Shown here in pieces: positions 18,377 through 28,497 of a stretch of 64,000 bases of DNA; within the stretch, counting starts at the first letter, position 1; each line of letters starts with the position of its first letter. The stretch comes from Colwellia ponticola (GTDB lineage: Bacteria > Pseudomonadota > Gammaproteobacteria > Enterobacterales > Alteromonadaceae): contig NZ_SZVP01000006.1 in assembly GCF_005885605.1 (NCBI RefSeq), forward strand, positions 102,158-166,157, given 5' to 3'. The position numbers and the translations under genes were made by a program. The notes below the pieces were generated by a model that saw nothing but the letters and a program-made list of their open reading frames with translations, did no database searches and had not been told where the DNA came from.

Positions 18377-20050
18377 ATGTCTATTGAAAAAGTTCTAGTC
18401 CCTGATGTGGGTGGCGATGAAGTTGAAGTAATTGAAATTTGTTTTGCAGTAGGAGATACCTTAGAAGCAGATGAAGGTATTATTACTGTTGAAACAGATA
18501 AAGCTTCAATGGATATCCCAGCACCATTTGCCGGTGAGCTTGTTAGCTTAGCCGTTAGCGTTGGTGACAAAATTAAAGAAGGCGATGTTATTGCCGAAAT
18601 GAAGAGCGCTGCAGCAGCATCTACTGAAGATGCACCTGCTGTTGAAGATGCACCTGCTGCTGAAGCTGCACCTGCTGCTGAAGCTGCACCTGCTGTTGAA
18701 GATGCACCTGCTGCTGAAGCTGCGCCTGCTGCAGTAGCGACAGCTTCTGAAGTGATTGAAATCGTTATTCCAGATATTGGTGAAGACGGTGAAGTGGAAG
18801 CGATTGAAGTACTCGTTGCTGTTGGCGATGTGATTGAAGTAGAAGATGGTCTAATTACGCTAGAAACAGATAAAGCGACCATGGACGTACCGTCAACACA
18901 TGCTGGTACCGTAAAAGAAGTATTTATTAACGTTGGCGATAAAGTTAAGCAAGGTAGTCTAGTTATTAAACTTGAAACTGCCGCTAGTGAAACGCCGGCA
19001 GCGCCAGCTGCTGCTCCAGTTGCCGCTCCAGCGCCAGCTAAAGCAGCGCCAGTTGCCGCTCCAGCGCCAGCTAAAGCAGCGCCAGTGCCACATCATCCAC
19101 AAGCAGGTAATGTGAATAAAGGTGCTATTTACACTTCACCATCAATTCGTCGCATTGCCCGTGAATTTGGTGTTGATTTAACGCTTGTTAAAGGTACGGG
19201 TCGTAAAGGTCGTATTTTAAAAGAAGATGTACAATCATATGTTAAATATGAATTGTCTCGTCCAAAAGCGAATGCAGGTAGCTCAGTTGCTGCAGGCGAA
19301 GGTGGTTTACAAGTCGTTAGCGCTAAGCCAATTGATTTCTCTAAATTTGGTGAAATCGAAACTAAGCCATTATCACGTATTCAGAAAATTTCTGGACCAT
19401 TCTTACATCGTAACTGGGTAACAATTCCACATGTTACGCAATTTGATGAAGCTGATATCACCAACGTTGAAGCGTTCCGTAAAGAACAAAACGTTGTTTG
19501 TGAAAAACAAAAGCTTGGTTTTAAAATTACGCCATTGGTCTTTATTTTAAAAGCAGCGGCAGATGCTTTACGTGCCTTCCCAACGTTTAACTCAAGCTTG
19601 AGTGAAGACGGTGAGAGCTTAATCCTTAAAAAGTACATTCACATTGGTGTTGCCGTTGATACACCAAATGGTTTGGTTGTACCGGTAGTACGTGACGTTG
19701 ATCAAAAAGGTATTCATCAGTTATCTCGTGAATTACTTGAAATCAGCATGAAAGCACGTGATGGCAAGTTAAAAGCGACAGACATGCAAGGCGGTTGTTT
19801 TACTATTTCTAGCTTAGGTGGTATTGGCGGTACGGCATTTACGCCAATCGTTAACGCGCCAGAAGTAGCTATTTTAGGTGTTTCTAAATCAGAAATGAAA
19901 CCTAAATGGAATGGTAAAGACTTCGAGCCTAAACTAATGCTTCCATTATCAATGTCATACGATCACCGTGTTATTGACGGTGCCCTAGCTGCGCGCTTTA
20001 CTGTGCATTTAGCTGGTGTTATGTCAGACATTCGTAAACTGGTACTTTAG
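18377..20050 (+). CDS. aceF: Pyruvate dehydrogenase E2 (dihydrolipoyl acetyltransferase), two lipoyl domains
   Basis: AceF carries the acetyl group on lipoyl lysines and transfers it to CoA. I chose the ATG at 18377, which has AAGGA upstream and gives the family start [13 protein letters not shown]; an in-frame ATG 48 bases earlier would add an unrelated tail. The 557 residues comprise two lipoyl domains (Lys42 in ETDKASMD, Lys166 in ETDKATMD), two Ala/Pro linkers, a peripheral-subunit-binding domain ([14 protein letters not shown] to about 290) and a catalytic domain ending in [15 protein letters not shown] with the active-site HxxxD. E. coli has three lipoyl domains. The linkers are built from tandem DNA repeats, listed separately. 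Confidence 0.96.
   Translation: MSIEKVLVPDVGGDEVEVIEICFAVGDTLEADEGIITVETDKASMDIPAPFAGELVSLAVSVGDKIKEGDVIAEMKSAAAASTEDAPAVEDAPAAEAAPAAEAAPAVEDAPAAEAAPAAVATASEVIEIVIPDIGEDGEVEAIEVLVAVGDVIEVEDGLITLETDKATMDVPSTHAGTVKEVFINVGDKVKQGSLVIKLETAASETPAAPAAAPVAAPAPAKAAPVAAPAPAKAAPVPHHPQAGNVNKGAIYTSPSIRRIAREFGVDLTLVKGTGRKGRILKEDVQSYVKYELSRPKANAGSSVAAGEGGLQVVSAKPIDFSKFGEIETKPLSRIQKISGPFLHRNWVTIPHVTQFDEADITNVEAFRKEQNVVCEKQKLGFKITPLVFILKAAADALRAFPTFNSSLSEDGESLILKKYIHIGVAVDTPNGLVVPVVRDVDQKGIHQLSRELLEISMKARDGKLKATDMQGGCFTISSLGGIGGTAFTPIVNAPEVAILGVSKSEMKPKWNGKDFEPKLMLPLSMSYDHRVIDGALAARFTVHLAGVMSDIRKLVL
18619..18733 (+). repeat. 15-bp tandem repeats encoding the first AceF linker
   Basis: About seven copies of a unit close to GAAGATGCACCTGCT (variants GAAGCTGCACCTGCT and GTTGAAGATGCACCT phases), coding for EDAPA/EAAPA. 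The copies are in frame, so loss or gain of units only changes linker length. Confidence 0.9.
19018..19083 (+). repeat. 33-bp direct repeat encoding the second AceF linker
   Basis: Two adjacent copies of a 33-base unit that begins GTTGCCGCTCCAGCGCCAGC and ends AAAGCAGCGCCA, coding for [11 protein letters not shown] twice. In frame, so copy number can vary without damage. Confidence 0.88.
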
Positions 20051-20110
20051 TCAACGAAAGTACGTTAAATCATCAATTGTGCTACTTTAGTCGGCACTGG
20101 TGAATTAACA

Positions 20111-20146
20111 TTGGCGATTTTGCTTGGCAAAGAGTAAAATCGCCAA
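20111..20146. repeat. Inverted repeat in the aceF-lpdA spacer
   Basis: Perfect 11-bp arms TTGGCGATTTT and AAAATCGCCAA around a 14-base loop. No T-run follows. In E. coli this spacer also holds structured elements that give lpd its own expression level; a similar role here is inference. Confidence 0.75.
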
Positions 20147-20232
20147 CATACAACTTTCGTAAATTAACAATAAGCAAATGATGAGAGTGAACCATCGCTT
20201 ATCATCATTGCCAATTAAATTTGAGGATAAGC

Positions 20233-21666
20233 ATGAGTAACGATATCAAAACTCAAGTAGTCGTTTTAGGTTCAGGCCCTGGCGGCTATTCTGCAGCATT
20301 TCGCGCAGCCGATTTAGGTTTAGACGTAGTATTAGTTGAAAGCCGTAAAACATTAGGTGGCGTTTGTTTAAACGTGGGCTGTATCCCATCAAAAGCGCTA
20401 CTTCACGTAGCTAAAGTTATCGATGACGCAGCGGCTATGGCATCTCACGGTGTTACTTTTGGGAAACCTGAAATTGACCTAGATAAAATTCGCAACTGGA
20501 AAGATAGTGTTGTTAGTCAACTTACTGGTGGTTTAGGCGGTATGTCTAAAGCGCGTAAAGTAACGACAGTATACGGTTACGGTAAATTTACTTCAGATAA
20601 AACCATTGAAGTTGCTGGTAATGACGGCGAAACAACGACCGTTACTTTTGATAACGCTATTATTGCCGCGGGTTCTTCAGTAATCGATCTACCTTTTATT
20701 CCTAACGACGATCCTCGTGTTATTGACTCTACTGGCGCATTAGAACTTAAAGATGTACCAGAAGAAATGTTAGTACTAGGTGGCGGTATTATCGGCCTAG
20801 AAATGGGTACTGTTTATGCTGCATTAGGCTCTAGCGTATCTGTGGTTGAATTTGCTGATCAATTAGTACCTGCTGCTGATAAAGATATTGTTAAAGTTTA
20901 TAACAACTACAACAAGAAAAAATTCAACATTATGTTGTCTACTAAAGTGGTTGGTGTTGAAGCAAAAGATGACGGTTTATACGTGACTTTTGAAGGTGAA
21001 AAAGCACCAGCAGAGCAAATACGTTATGACAAAATTTTAGTTGCTGTTGGTCGTAAGCCAAATGGCCATTTAGTTGATGCTGATAAAGCAGGCGTCAATG
21101 TTGATGAGCGTGGCTTCATTAACGTAACTAACGAAATGCGTACTAATGTATCACACATCTTCGCTATCGGTGATGTTGTGGGTCAACCTATGCTTGCCCA
21201 TAAAGCGGTTCATGAAGCTCATTGTGCGGCTGAAGTTATTTCAGGTAAGAAGCATACCTTCGAACCTCGTTGTATCCCTTCAATCGCTTATACTGATCCA
21301 GAAATGGCTTGGGTTGGTGTTACTGAAGCTGAAGCAAAAGAGCAAGGTTTAAACATTGAAGTGGCTAACTTCCCTTGGGCTGCTTCTGGTCGTGCTATTG
21401 CCTCTGCTCGTACGGAAGGTAAAACTAAGTTAATCTTTGAAAAAAGCACTGGTCGTGTGCTTGGTGGTGCCATTGTTGGTATCAATGCCGGTGAAATGCT
21501 TGGTGAAATTTGTTTAGCGGTTGAAATGGGCGCAGATGCTGAAGATATCGGTTTAACGATTCATGCTCACCCAACGTTAAATGAATCAATTGGTATGGCT
21601 GCTGAGATTTTTGAAGGTACTATTACTGATATGCCCAATGCAAAAGCAGTAAAGAAAAAGAAATAA
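20233..21666 (+). CDS. lpdA: Dihydrolipoyl dehydrogenase (E3)
   Basis: Lpd reoxidises the dihydrolipoyl groups of pyruvate and 2-oxoglutarate dehydrogenases and of the glycine cleavage system, reducing NAD. From the ATG at 20233 (GAGG upstream) the protein has 477 residues. It shows the FAD loop VVLGSGPGGYSAAFRAADLG, the redox disulfide GGVCLNVGCIPSKALLH, the NAD loop LVLGGGIIGLEMG, the second FAD motif IFAIGDVV and the C-terminal active-site HAHPTLNES. It is 182 bases after aceF with a hairpin between, so it may be transcribed both from the pdh promoter and separately. Confidence 0.97.
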   Translation: MSNDIKTQVVVLGSGPGGYSAAFRAADLGLDVVLVESRKTLGGVCLNVGCIPSKALLHVAKVIDDAAAMASHGVTFGKPEIDLDKIRNWKDSVVSQLTGGLGGMSKARKVTTVYGYGKFTSDKTIEVAGNDGETTTVTFDNAIIAAGSSVIDLPFIPNDDPRVIDSTGALELKDVPEEMLVLGGGIIGLEMGTVYAALGSSVSVVEFADQLVPAADKDIVKVYNNYNKKKFNIMLSTKVVGVEAKDDGLYVTFEGEKAPAEQIRYDKILVAVGRKPNGHLVDADKAGVNVDERGFINVTNEMRTNVSHIFAIGDVVGQPMLAHKAVHEAHCAAEVISGKKHTFEPRCIPSIAYTDPEMAWVGVTEAEAKEQGLNIEVANFPWAASGRAIASARTEGKTKLIFEKSTGRVLGGAIVGINAGEMLGEICLAVEMGADAEDIGLTIHAHPTLNESIGMAAEIFEGTITDMPNAKAVKKKK

Positions 21667-21715
21667 AATAACATGTAGCTATTTCATTTAAGTGAAATAA
21701 TGCTTACTAGTTAAT

Positions 21716-21762
21716 AAAAGCCAAGCAGCGTTAGTTTATCTAATGTTGCTTGGCTTTTTTGT
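21716..21762 (+). terminator. Terminator after lpdA
   Basis: Long stem AAAGCCAAGCA / TGCTTGGCTTT extended by TTAG/CTAA with small mismatches, followed by T residues. It ends the pdhR-aceEF-lpdA transcript. Confidence 0.9.
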
Positions 21763-21804
21763 TTGCTAAGCTAAGGTATAACATCAACGTTAAAGGAAAT
21801 AACC

Positions 21805-22197
21805 ATGACCATGAAAAAAATAAAATTGATAGGCCGATATAGCCTAGCGGTTACCTGTTTTATCTTATTAGCGGCATGTACTGCGCCAAGCCCAATGATG
21901 GTGGGTCAAGTACAAAATAATTGGGACTTTGATCATAAACTACAATTTAAAACCACTAAATTTGCTGATAATCGCTACCAATTAGAAGTCATGGCTAATG
22001 ATAAGCAGGGGTTTGAGCGCTTATCTGCTTTTTTATTACGCCAAAGTTATTCAATTTGCGGCAGTTATGGTTATACGCTTGAGCTTATTGCTGGTGTTGA
22101 AAGCTTTGATTATTCATTTACTTCACCTAACTTAATTCGGTCAAACTTAACGGCAAAGCTTGAATGCCCTCGTCAAGATAAAATTGCTAAAAAGTAA
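21805..22197 (+). CDS. Small putative lipoprotein of unknown function
   Basis: 130 residues. A basic N-terminus and hydrophobic stretch end in the lipobox LLAAC (Cys25), so it should be lipidated and exported. The mature part (about 105 residues) looks beta-rich and has three further cysteines after Cys25, including one in SICGSYGYTLEL. I do not recognise the family. An AAAGGA ribosome site precedes the ATG at 21805. It lies behind the lpdA terminator and converges with the minus-strand aconitase gene. Nothing connects it functionally to either neighbour. Confidence 0.72.
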   Translation: MTMKKIKLIGRYSLAVTCFILLAACTAPSPMMVGQVQNNWDFDHKLQFKTTKFADNRYQLEVMANDKQGFERLSAFLLRQSYSICGSYGYTLELIAGVESFDYSFTSPNLIRSNLTAKLECPRQDKIAKK

Positions 22198-22246
22198 TAA
22201 CGGCTAGCCCTCTTTCTAAGATTAGTTTTTACAAGGGCAATAAAAA

Positions 22247-22305
22247 AGGGTTACTTATTTTAGTTGATGGTAAGTATTATCTTACCGAACTAAACAAGTA
22301 ACCCT
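22247..22305. terminator. Long imperfect hairpin between the lipoprotein gene and the minus-strand aconitase gene
   Basis: Outer arms AGGGTTACTT / AAGTAACCCT pair perfectly. Inner TTTAGTT/AACTAAA and GGTAAG/CTTACC extend the stem to more than 20 pairs with small interior loops. An A-run on the left gives a T-run on the minus strand, so it can terminate the aconitase transcript. Confidence 0.7.
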
Positions 22306-22365
22306 CGATGCTATCTTAATTACTGCTTAAGATAGCTTTTCTCGCTAAGGTAATAAGCTAGCGAA

Positions 22366-25170
22366 CTATACTACCTTAATAGGTACAGCGGTACCTGCAT
22401 ACTTAGTGCTCATTTCTTCCGTTGGAGGAATGAAATCAGTTAGCGTAATTCCTTCTACTGCGTTCTTATATTCTGCAAGAGTAGGGAAGCGACCTAATAC
22501 AGATGAAAGCACAACTAAAGGCGTAGAGCCAAGTAGTGATTCGCCTTTTTTCTCTGCGGTATCTGCTACAACGCGACCTTGGAATAAGCGTGTTGAGGTT
22601 GCAATAACCGTGTCACCTGGTTCCGCTTTTTCTTGGTTACCCATACATAAGTTACAGCCTGGGCGTTCAAGGTACATAATGTTTTCGTATTTAGTACGTG
22701 CAGCATTTTTCGGGTGCGCATCGTCAAATTCAAAACCAGAATACTTTTGCAAAATCTCCCAATCACCTTCAGCTTTAAGCTCATCAACAATGTTGTATGT
22801 TGGTGGTGCAATAACTAAAGGAGCTTTAAAGCTTACGCTACCATTTTGTTTTTCAAGGTTACGTAACATTTGCGCGATAATTTGCATATCACCTTTGTGT
22901 ACCATACAAGAGCCAACAAAGGCTAAGTCAACAGGCTTATCTTGGTAGAATGATACTGGACGAATAACATCATGAGTATAACGCTTAGACACGTCTTCAT
23001 TGTTGACGTCAGGGTCAGCAATCATAGGTTCGTCGATAGCGTCTAGGTCTACGACGACTTCTGCAAAGTATTTAGCATTATCATCAGGTGATAGCGCAGG
23101 GTTTGTGCCAGAAGTAATTTCTTCGATACGTTTGTCAGCTAAGGCAATTAAACCGTTAAGTGTTTTCGCTTCGTTTTCCATACCCTTGTTAATCATGATT
23201 TGGATACGGCTTTTAGCTAATTCAAGTGATTTCACTAATGTTTCATCATTTGAAATACAGATTGAAGCTTTTGCTTTCATTTCTGCAGTCCAGTCAGTGA
23301 AGGTGAATGCTTGGTCAGCTAATAAAGTACCAATGTGTACTTCAATAACACGGCCTTGGAAGACGTTTTCACCGAATTGCTTAAGCATTTGCGCTTGTGT
23401 TGCATGTACCACATCACGAAAGTCCATGTAGCTTTTCATATGGCCTTTAAAAGTGACTTTCACTGAATCTGGAATTGGCATTGCCGTTTCACCGGTTGCT
23501 AATGCAACGGCCACTGTGCCTGAGTCAGCGCCAAAAGCGACACCTTTTGACATACGCGTATGTGAGTCACCACCAATAATGATAGCGCGGTCGTCTACGG
23601 TAATATCATTTAATACTTTATGAATAACATCCGTCATTGCATGGTAAGCGCCTTTCGGGTCACGGGCAGTGATAAGACCAAACTTATTCATGAAGCTCAT
23701 TAGTTTAGGGATATTTGCTTTAGCTTTACTATCCCAAACCGATGCCGTGTGACAACCTGATTGGTAGGCACCGTCAACGATTGGCGAAATAGTAGAAGCT
23801 GCCATCGCTTCTAGTTCTTGACACGTCATAGGACCGGTAGTGTCTTGAGAGCCAACAATGTTTACCTTAACGCGAACGTCTGAGCCAGCATGTAGTGGTG
23901 TGTCAGAAGCAATGCCCAATGAGTTTTTGTTAAATATTTTTTCAACAGCCGTTAAGCCTTGGCCTTCATGAGAAATTTCTTTAGAGGGTGCAAATACTGC
24001 TTTTAATGCTACGCCAAGCGTTTGTGCAGCAAACGTTTGTAGTTTTTTACCAAAAACAACCGCATAAGAGCCGCCCGCTTTCATAAACTCCATTTTTTGT
24101 GGCGTAAAGGCTGACGATATATCGGCAAGCTCTTGGTCACCGTTATATAATTTTTTCGTTTTGGTATTAATCGTTAATACCGTGCCAGTTGCTACTGAGT
24201 AAGCTTCTTCAAGTACAGTGTCGCCATTTTCGTCAACAATAGTGTTGCCGCTTGCGTCGGTTTTTTTCACCCAGTTTTTAAGATCAAGCCCAATACCACC
24301 GGTAACATCAACGGTTGTTAAGAATATTGGAGAAATACCATTAGTACCGGCAACAACTGGTGCAATGTTTATAAAAGGTACGTAAGGACTTGCTTGTTTA
24401 CCTGCCCACAATGCCACGTTATTTACACCTGACATACGTGATGAGCCAACGCCCATAGTGCCTTTTTCAGCGATAAGCATTACTTTTGCTTTAGGGTGTT
24501 TCGCTTGTAGTGCTTGTATCTCGTTTTGAGCTTCTGGCGTGATCATACATTTGCCGTGCAATTCACGGTCTGCGCGAGAATGGGCTTGATGACCAGGCGA
24601 TAATAAATCGGTAGAAATATCACCTTCACCAGCGATATAAGTAACCACTTCAATTTCTTCAGCTATGTCAGGTAGCTTGGTGAAAAACTCAGCATTGGCA
24701 TAACTTTCAAGCAGTTCTTTTGCAATAGCATTGCCTGCTTTGAAGGCTGCTTCTAGGCGGCTAGTATCTGCTTCATATAAAAATACTTGTGTTTTTAATA
24801 CTTCAGCGGCTGTTTTGGCTAATGAGGCATCATCAGATAATGCTAAATCAAGCAATACGGCAATTGAAGGGCCACCTTTCATATGAGACAGTAATTCAAA
24901 AGCAAAAGCTGGGGTAATTTCTGCGACAACCGACTCACCTAAAATAATTTCTTTTAGAAAAGCCGCTTTTACGCCGGCAGCGCTAGTGGTGCCTGGTAAG
25001 GTATTATAAATGAAAAAATTAAGGGAATCTGCGCGGTGCTCATTTTTAGTGTCTTTGATCTGAGCAATAATTTCAGATAATAAATTGGCAGCATCAATTG
25101 GCAGAGGAGCCAATCCTAGCTCGGCTTTACGATTTTCAATTTCTTTTATGTACTCTAAATATAGGCTCAT
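22366..25170 (-). CDS. Aconitate hydratase B, long form resembling that of Bacteroidetes
   Basis: Isomerises citrate and isocitrate through a 4Fe-4S cluster; AcnB enzymes can also hydrate 2-methyl-cis-aconitate. The 934-residue protein keeps the cluster ligands (FVGSCMVHKGD, then PGCNLCMGNQ), [11 protein letters not shown] and IIGGDSHTRMSKGVAFGADS. Its sequence throughout (start MSLYLEYIKEIENRKAELGL, insertion NWVKKTDASGNTIVDENGD) resembles the ~920-residue aconitases I recall from Flavobacteria. It is clearly unlike the normal AcnB encoded divergently 440 bases away. It is intact, with no frameshift. Either acquisition by transfer or an ancient paralogue would explain it; I favour transfer. 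Confidence 0.9.
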   Translation of the reverse strand: MSLYLEYIKEIENRKAELGLAPLPIDAANLLSEIIAQIKDTKNEHRADSLNFFIYNTLPGTTSAAGVKAAFLKEIILGESVVAEITPAFAFELLSHMKGGPSIAVLLDLALSDDASLAKTAAEVLKTQVFLYEADTSRLEAAFKAGNAIAKELLESYANAEFFTKLPDIAEEIEVVTYIAGEGDISTDLLSPGHQAHSRADRELHGKCMITPEAQNEIQALQAKHPKAKVMLIAEKGTMGVGSSRMSGVNNVALWAGKQASPYVPFINIAPVVAGTNGISPIFLTTVDVTGGIGLDLKNWVKKTDASGNTIVDENGDTVLEEAYSVATGTVLTINTKTKKLYNGDQELADISSAFTPQKMEFMKAGGSYAVVFGKKLQTFAAQTLGVALKAVFAPSKEISHEGQGLTAVEKIFNKNSLGIASDTPLHAGSDVRVKVNIVGSQDTTGPMTCQELEAMAASTISPIVDGAYQSGCHTASVWDSKAKANIPKLMSFMNKFGLITARDPKGAYHAMTDVIHKVLNDITVDDRAIIIGGDSHTRMSKGVAFGADSGTVAVALATGETAMPIPDSVKVTFKGHMKSYMDFRDVVHATQAQMLKQFGENVFQGRVIEVHIGTLLADQAFTFTDWTAEMKAKASICISNDETLVKSLELAKSRIQIMINKGMENEAKTLNGLIALADKRIEEITSGTNPALSPDDNAKYFAEVVVDLDAIDEPMIADPDVNNEDVSKRYTHDVIRPVSFYQDKPVDLAFVGSCMVHKGDMQIIAQMLRNLEKQNGSVSFKAPLVIAPPTYNIVDELKAEGDWEILQKYSGFEFDDAHPKNAARTKYENIMYLERPGCNLCMGNQEKAEPGDTVIATSTRLFQGRVVADTAEKKGESLLGSTPLVVLSSVLGRFPTLAEYKNAVEGITLTDFIPPTEEMSTKYAGTAVPIKVV

Positions 25171-25609
25171 TCGATACTCTCTTTAGCTATAATGCGCTAA
25201 TTAATAGTGTAAATTAGCAGGACAAATTATCTTTCTAGTTTACCTGTTTTTATCTTTTCTACGAATCATTAGGCTAAATAAGCATTATTCACGCTTATTA
25301 TAACTAATAGAAGGTGTAGTTATGATGGTTATATTACCTTGCTGGTAACACAGTTTTTATAATATTTTTTAACGAACAATTCGCTTGACACATATTCACG
25401 TTAATAATTGCTTATATTTAGTGATATAGTTTTTGTGTAGTAGTCATCATGGATGCACTTTAATGTACCATCAAGTATAAGCAAAAGTGTACCGTATAAT
25501 TTTTAATTACAGATACTTAAATAATTATTGCCGAGTTGTTTGTACTGGCATCATGTCATTTTCAGCTTATGCAGTAGTAATGTATCACTAATCTTATTAG
25601 GTGAATATC
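25171..25609. promoter_or_regulatory. Divergent regulatory region between the two aconitase genes
   Basis: About 440 AT-rich bases with no gene. Two items are visible: an inverted repeat TTACC-ttgct-GGTAA at 25334-25348, a possible operator, and a perfect TATAAT at 25495-25500, a candidate -10 box about 110 bases before acnB with no good -35. Shared control of the two genes would have to act here. Confidence 0.45.
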
Positions 25610-28213
25610 GTGCTTAAAGAATATCGTATCCACATAGCAGAACGTTTAGCGCAAGGTCTTGTCCCTAAAGCGTTAAATGCTGAACAAACCGCGGCATTAG
25701 TTGAGTTAATTAAAAGCCCACCAGCGGGTGAAGAAAGCTTTTTAATTGATTTATTAACCAATCGTGTACCGGCTGGTGTTGATGATGCCGCTTATGTTAA
25801 GGCAGGTTTCCTTGCTGCAGTGACCAAAGGTGAGGCGACTTCAGCTATTTTAAGCCCAGAAAAAGCGACAGAACTACTTGGCACCATGCTCGGTGGTTAT
25901 AATATTCAACCCATGATTGACTTATTAGACAATGACAAACTCTCTGCTATTGCTGCAAAAGGTTTATCACATACGCTATTAATGTTTGATGCTTTTCACG
26001 ATGTACAAGAAAAAGCGCAAGCGGGTAATGTTGCTGCTAAACAAGTGATGCAATCTTGGGCTAACGCTGAATGGTTTACCTCAAAAGAAAAAGTAGCGGA
26101 AAAAATTACTGTTAAAGTGTTTAAAGTAACCGGTGAAACTAACACCGATGACTTATCACCGGCACCAGATGCTTGGTCTCGTCCTGATATTCCATTACAT
26201 GCCAAAGCAATGCTTAAAATTGCCCGTGAAGGGATTACCCCAGATGAGGATGGTGTTGTTGGTCCTCTTACGCAACTTGAAGCATTACAAGAAGATGGTA
26301 TTCCATTAGCTTATGTTGGTGATGTTGTTGGTACAGGCTCTTCTCGTAAGTCGGCAACTAACTCTGTTTTATGGTTTATGGGCGATGATATTCCTTGTAT
26401 CCCTAATAAACGCAGTGGTGGTGTTTGTTTAGGCGGAAAAATAGCGCCAATTTTTTATAACACCATGGAAGATTCCGGCGCATTACCTATTGAATTAGAT
26501 GTACAAAAAATGAACATGGGTGATGTTATTGATATTTACCCTTACGAGGGTGTTGTTAAAAATGCGGCTGGTGACGTTATTTCTCACTTCAAATTGAGCT
26601 CAGTACTATTAGATGAAGTACGAGCAGGTGGTCGTATCCCATTAATTATTGGTCGTGGTTTAACGGGTCGTGCTCGTGAAGCCTTAGGCCTTGGGGCAAG
26701 CGATTTATTTGCAACAGCGCCTGCGCCAGTTGTTTCTACTAAAGGTTATACTTTAGCGCAAAAAATGGTCGGTAAAGCGTGTGGTGTTGACGGTGTTCGC
26801 GCCGGGCAATATTGCGAGCCCAAAATGACCACAGTGGGATCACAAGATACCACAGGACCCATGACACGTGATGAATTAAAAGACTTAGCTTGTTTAGGCT
26901 TTTCGGCTGATTTAACCATGCAGTCTTTTTGTCATACCTCTGCTTATCCTAAACCCGTTGATGTGGTAACACATCATACCTTACCTGATTTTATGATGAA
27001 TCGTGGTGGTGTTTCACTACGCCCAGGCGATGGTGTGATTCATTCGTGGTTAAACCGTATGTTACTTCCTGATACGGTTGGTACGGGCGGCGATTCTCAT
27101 ACCCGCTTCCCATTGGGTATTTCATTTCCTGCGGGCTCTGGCTTAGTCGCTTTTGCTGCGGCAACGGGTGTTATGCCACTTGATATGCCTGAATCAGTAT
27201 TAGTGCGTTTCAAAGGGGAAATGCAGCCAGGTATTACCTTGCGTGACTTGGTTCATGCTATTCCTTATTACGGTATTAAAAATGGTTTATTAACCGTTGA
27301 AAAAGCAGGAAAAATTAATGAGTTTTCAGGTCGGGTATTAGAAATTGAAGGGCTAAAAGGCTTAACGGTTGAACAAGCTTTTGAATTATCTGATGCGTCG
27401 GCAGAGCGGTCAGCTGGTGGTTGTTCAATAAAGCTTGAAGAAGCAGCCGTTGCTGAGTACTTAACGTCTAATATCGTTATGCTAAAATGGATGATCAGTG
27501 AAGGCTATGGCGATGTTCGTACCATTACTCGTCGAATTAAAGGCATGGAAGAGTGGCTAGCTAATCCCTCTTTAATGTCTGCTGATGCCGATGCACAATA
27601 TGCTCACATTCTTGAAATTGATTTAGCTGAGATTACAGAACCTATCGTTTGTTGTCCTAATGATCCTGATGATGCAAGGTTATTATCAGAGGTTGCTGGT
27701 GTGCAAGTTGATGAAGTATTTATCGGCTCATGTATGACCAATATTGGTCATTTCCGCGCGGCGGGTAAGTTAATTGAAAACTTCCTTGATAATAAAGGTG
27801 GCGCATTACCGACACGCTTATGGGTTGCTCCACCAACAAAAATGGACAGAGATCAATTAAGCGCTGAGGGTTATTATAATGTTTATGGTAGAGCTGGTGC
27901 GCGTATTGAAACACCAGGTTGCTCATTGTGTATGGGTAACCAAGCACGTGTAGCAGAAAAATCCACGGTATTGTCTACGTCAACACGTAATTTCCCTAAC
28001 CGATTAGGTACCGGGGCCAATGTCTATCTGACCTCTGCTGAACTTGCCGGTGTTGGCGCTATTTTAGGTAAACTGCCAAGTCCTGCAGAGTATATGGAGT
28101 ATGCCTCAAAAATTGATGCGACCGCTGCAGATACCTATCGTTACCTGAACTTTCATCAAATCGAAAGTTATACCAGTAAAGCCGATAAAGTTATTTTACA
28201 AGTAGAAGCCTAA
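25610..28213 (+). CDS. acnB: Aconitate hydratase B (bifunctional 2-methylisocitrate dehydratase), proteobacterial type
   Basis: The main tricarboxylic-acid-cycle aconitase of gammaproteobacteria. The GTG at 25610 is preferred over the in-frame GTG at 25601. AGGTG lies six bases before it, and it reproduces the E. coli start (MLEEYR versus MLKEYR here). The 867-residue protein follows E. coli AcnB almost block for block: HEAT-like N-terminal domain (to ~160), swivelling domain with [20 protein letters not shown], then the catalytic domains with [39 protein letters not shown], and cluster cysteines in [13 protein letters not shown] and [13 protein letters not shown]. It sits downstream of lpdA as in E. 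coli, but with a second aconitase gene inserted between. Confidence 0.97.
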   Translation: MLKEYRIHIAERLAQGLVPKALNAEQTAALVELIKSPPAGEESFLIDLLTNRVPAGVDDAAYVKAGFLAAVTKGEATSAILSPEKATELLGTMLGGYNIQPMIDLLDNDKLSAIAAKGLSHTLLMFDAFHDVQEKAQAGNVAAKQVMQSWANAEWFTSKEKVAEKITVKVFKVTGETNTDDLSPAPDAWSRPDIPLHAKAMLKIAREGITPDEDGVVGPLTQLEALQEDGIPLAYVGDVVGTGSSRKSATNSVLWFMGDDIPCIPNKRSGGVCLGGKIAPIFYNTMEDSGALPIELDVQKMNMGDVIDIYPYEGVVKNAAGDVISHFKLSSVLLDEVRAGGRIPLIIGRGLTGRAREALGLGASDLFATAPAPVVSTKGYTLAQKMVGKACGVDGVRAGQYCEPKMTTVGSQDTTGPMTRDELKDLACLGFSADLTMQSFCHTSAYPKPVDVVTHHTLPDFMMNRGGVSLRPGDGVIHSWLNRMLLPDTVGTGGDSHTRFPLGISFPAGSGLVAFAAATGVMPLDMPESVLVRFKGEMQPGITLRDLVHAIPYYGIKNGLLTVEKAGKINEFSGRVLEIEGLKGLTVEQAFELSDASAERSAGGCSIKLEEAAVAEYLTSNIVMLKWMISEGYGDVRTITRRIKGMEEWLANPSLMSADADAQYAHILEIDLAEITEPIVCCPNDPDDARLLSEVAGVQVDEVFIGSCMTNIGHFRAAGKLIENFLDNKGGALPTRLWVAPPTKMDRDQLSAEGYYNVYGRAGARIETPGCSLCMGNQARVAEKSTVLSTSTRNFPNRLGTGANVYLTSAELAGVGAILGKLPSPAEYMEYASKIDATAADTYRYLNFHQIESYTSKADKVILQVEA

Positions 28214-28265
28214 TGTATGACTAGCGCTTAACTGGCGTAAAGCAAACGAATAAAGTTATCTAACC

Positions 28266-28300
28266 AATACCCCCTTGTTTACGCAAGGGGGTATTTTTTT
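28266..28300 (+). terminator. Terminator after acnB
   Basis: Stem AATACCCCCTTG / CAAGGGGGTATT with a six-base loop, followed by a run of T. A classic intrinsic terminator. Confidence 0.93.
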
Positions 28301-28497
28301 AGGTATAGGACATTTTAGTCTTTGAGTATGTCAGGTTATATATCGGCTATTAATAGCGCTATATTTATTGTTAAAAAATTCTGTTAAAATACGCGTCCCT
28401 AAAAACGTGATTACTATTACGTTTATTTTTATAATTAATTTTAAAAATTTAATCTACAGCACTGGATTTACGTTCCAGCTAGTTCAATGGAGAGCCC

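Noticed and set aside
18304..18882. 192-codon open frame on the minus strand over the start of aceF, Ser/Ala/Thr-rich
   Set aside because: It is the antisense of the lipoyl domain and the 15-base linker repeats. Its composition is a by-product of the repeat, and aceF is certain on the other strand.
22366..25170. Possible frameshift or fusion causing the extra length of the minus-strand aconitase
   Set aside because: The frame is continuous, all cluster cysteines and catalytic motifs are present, and the length fits the long AcnB subgroup.
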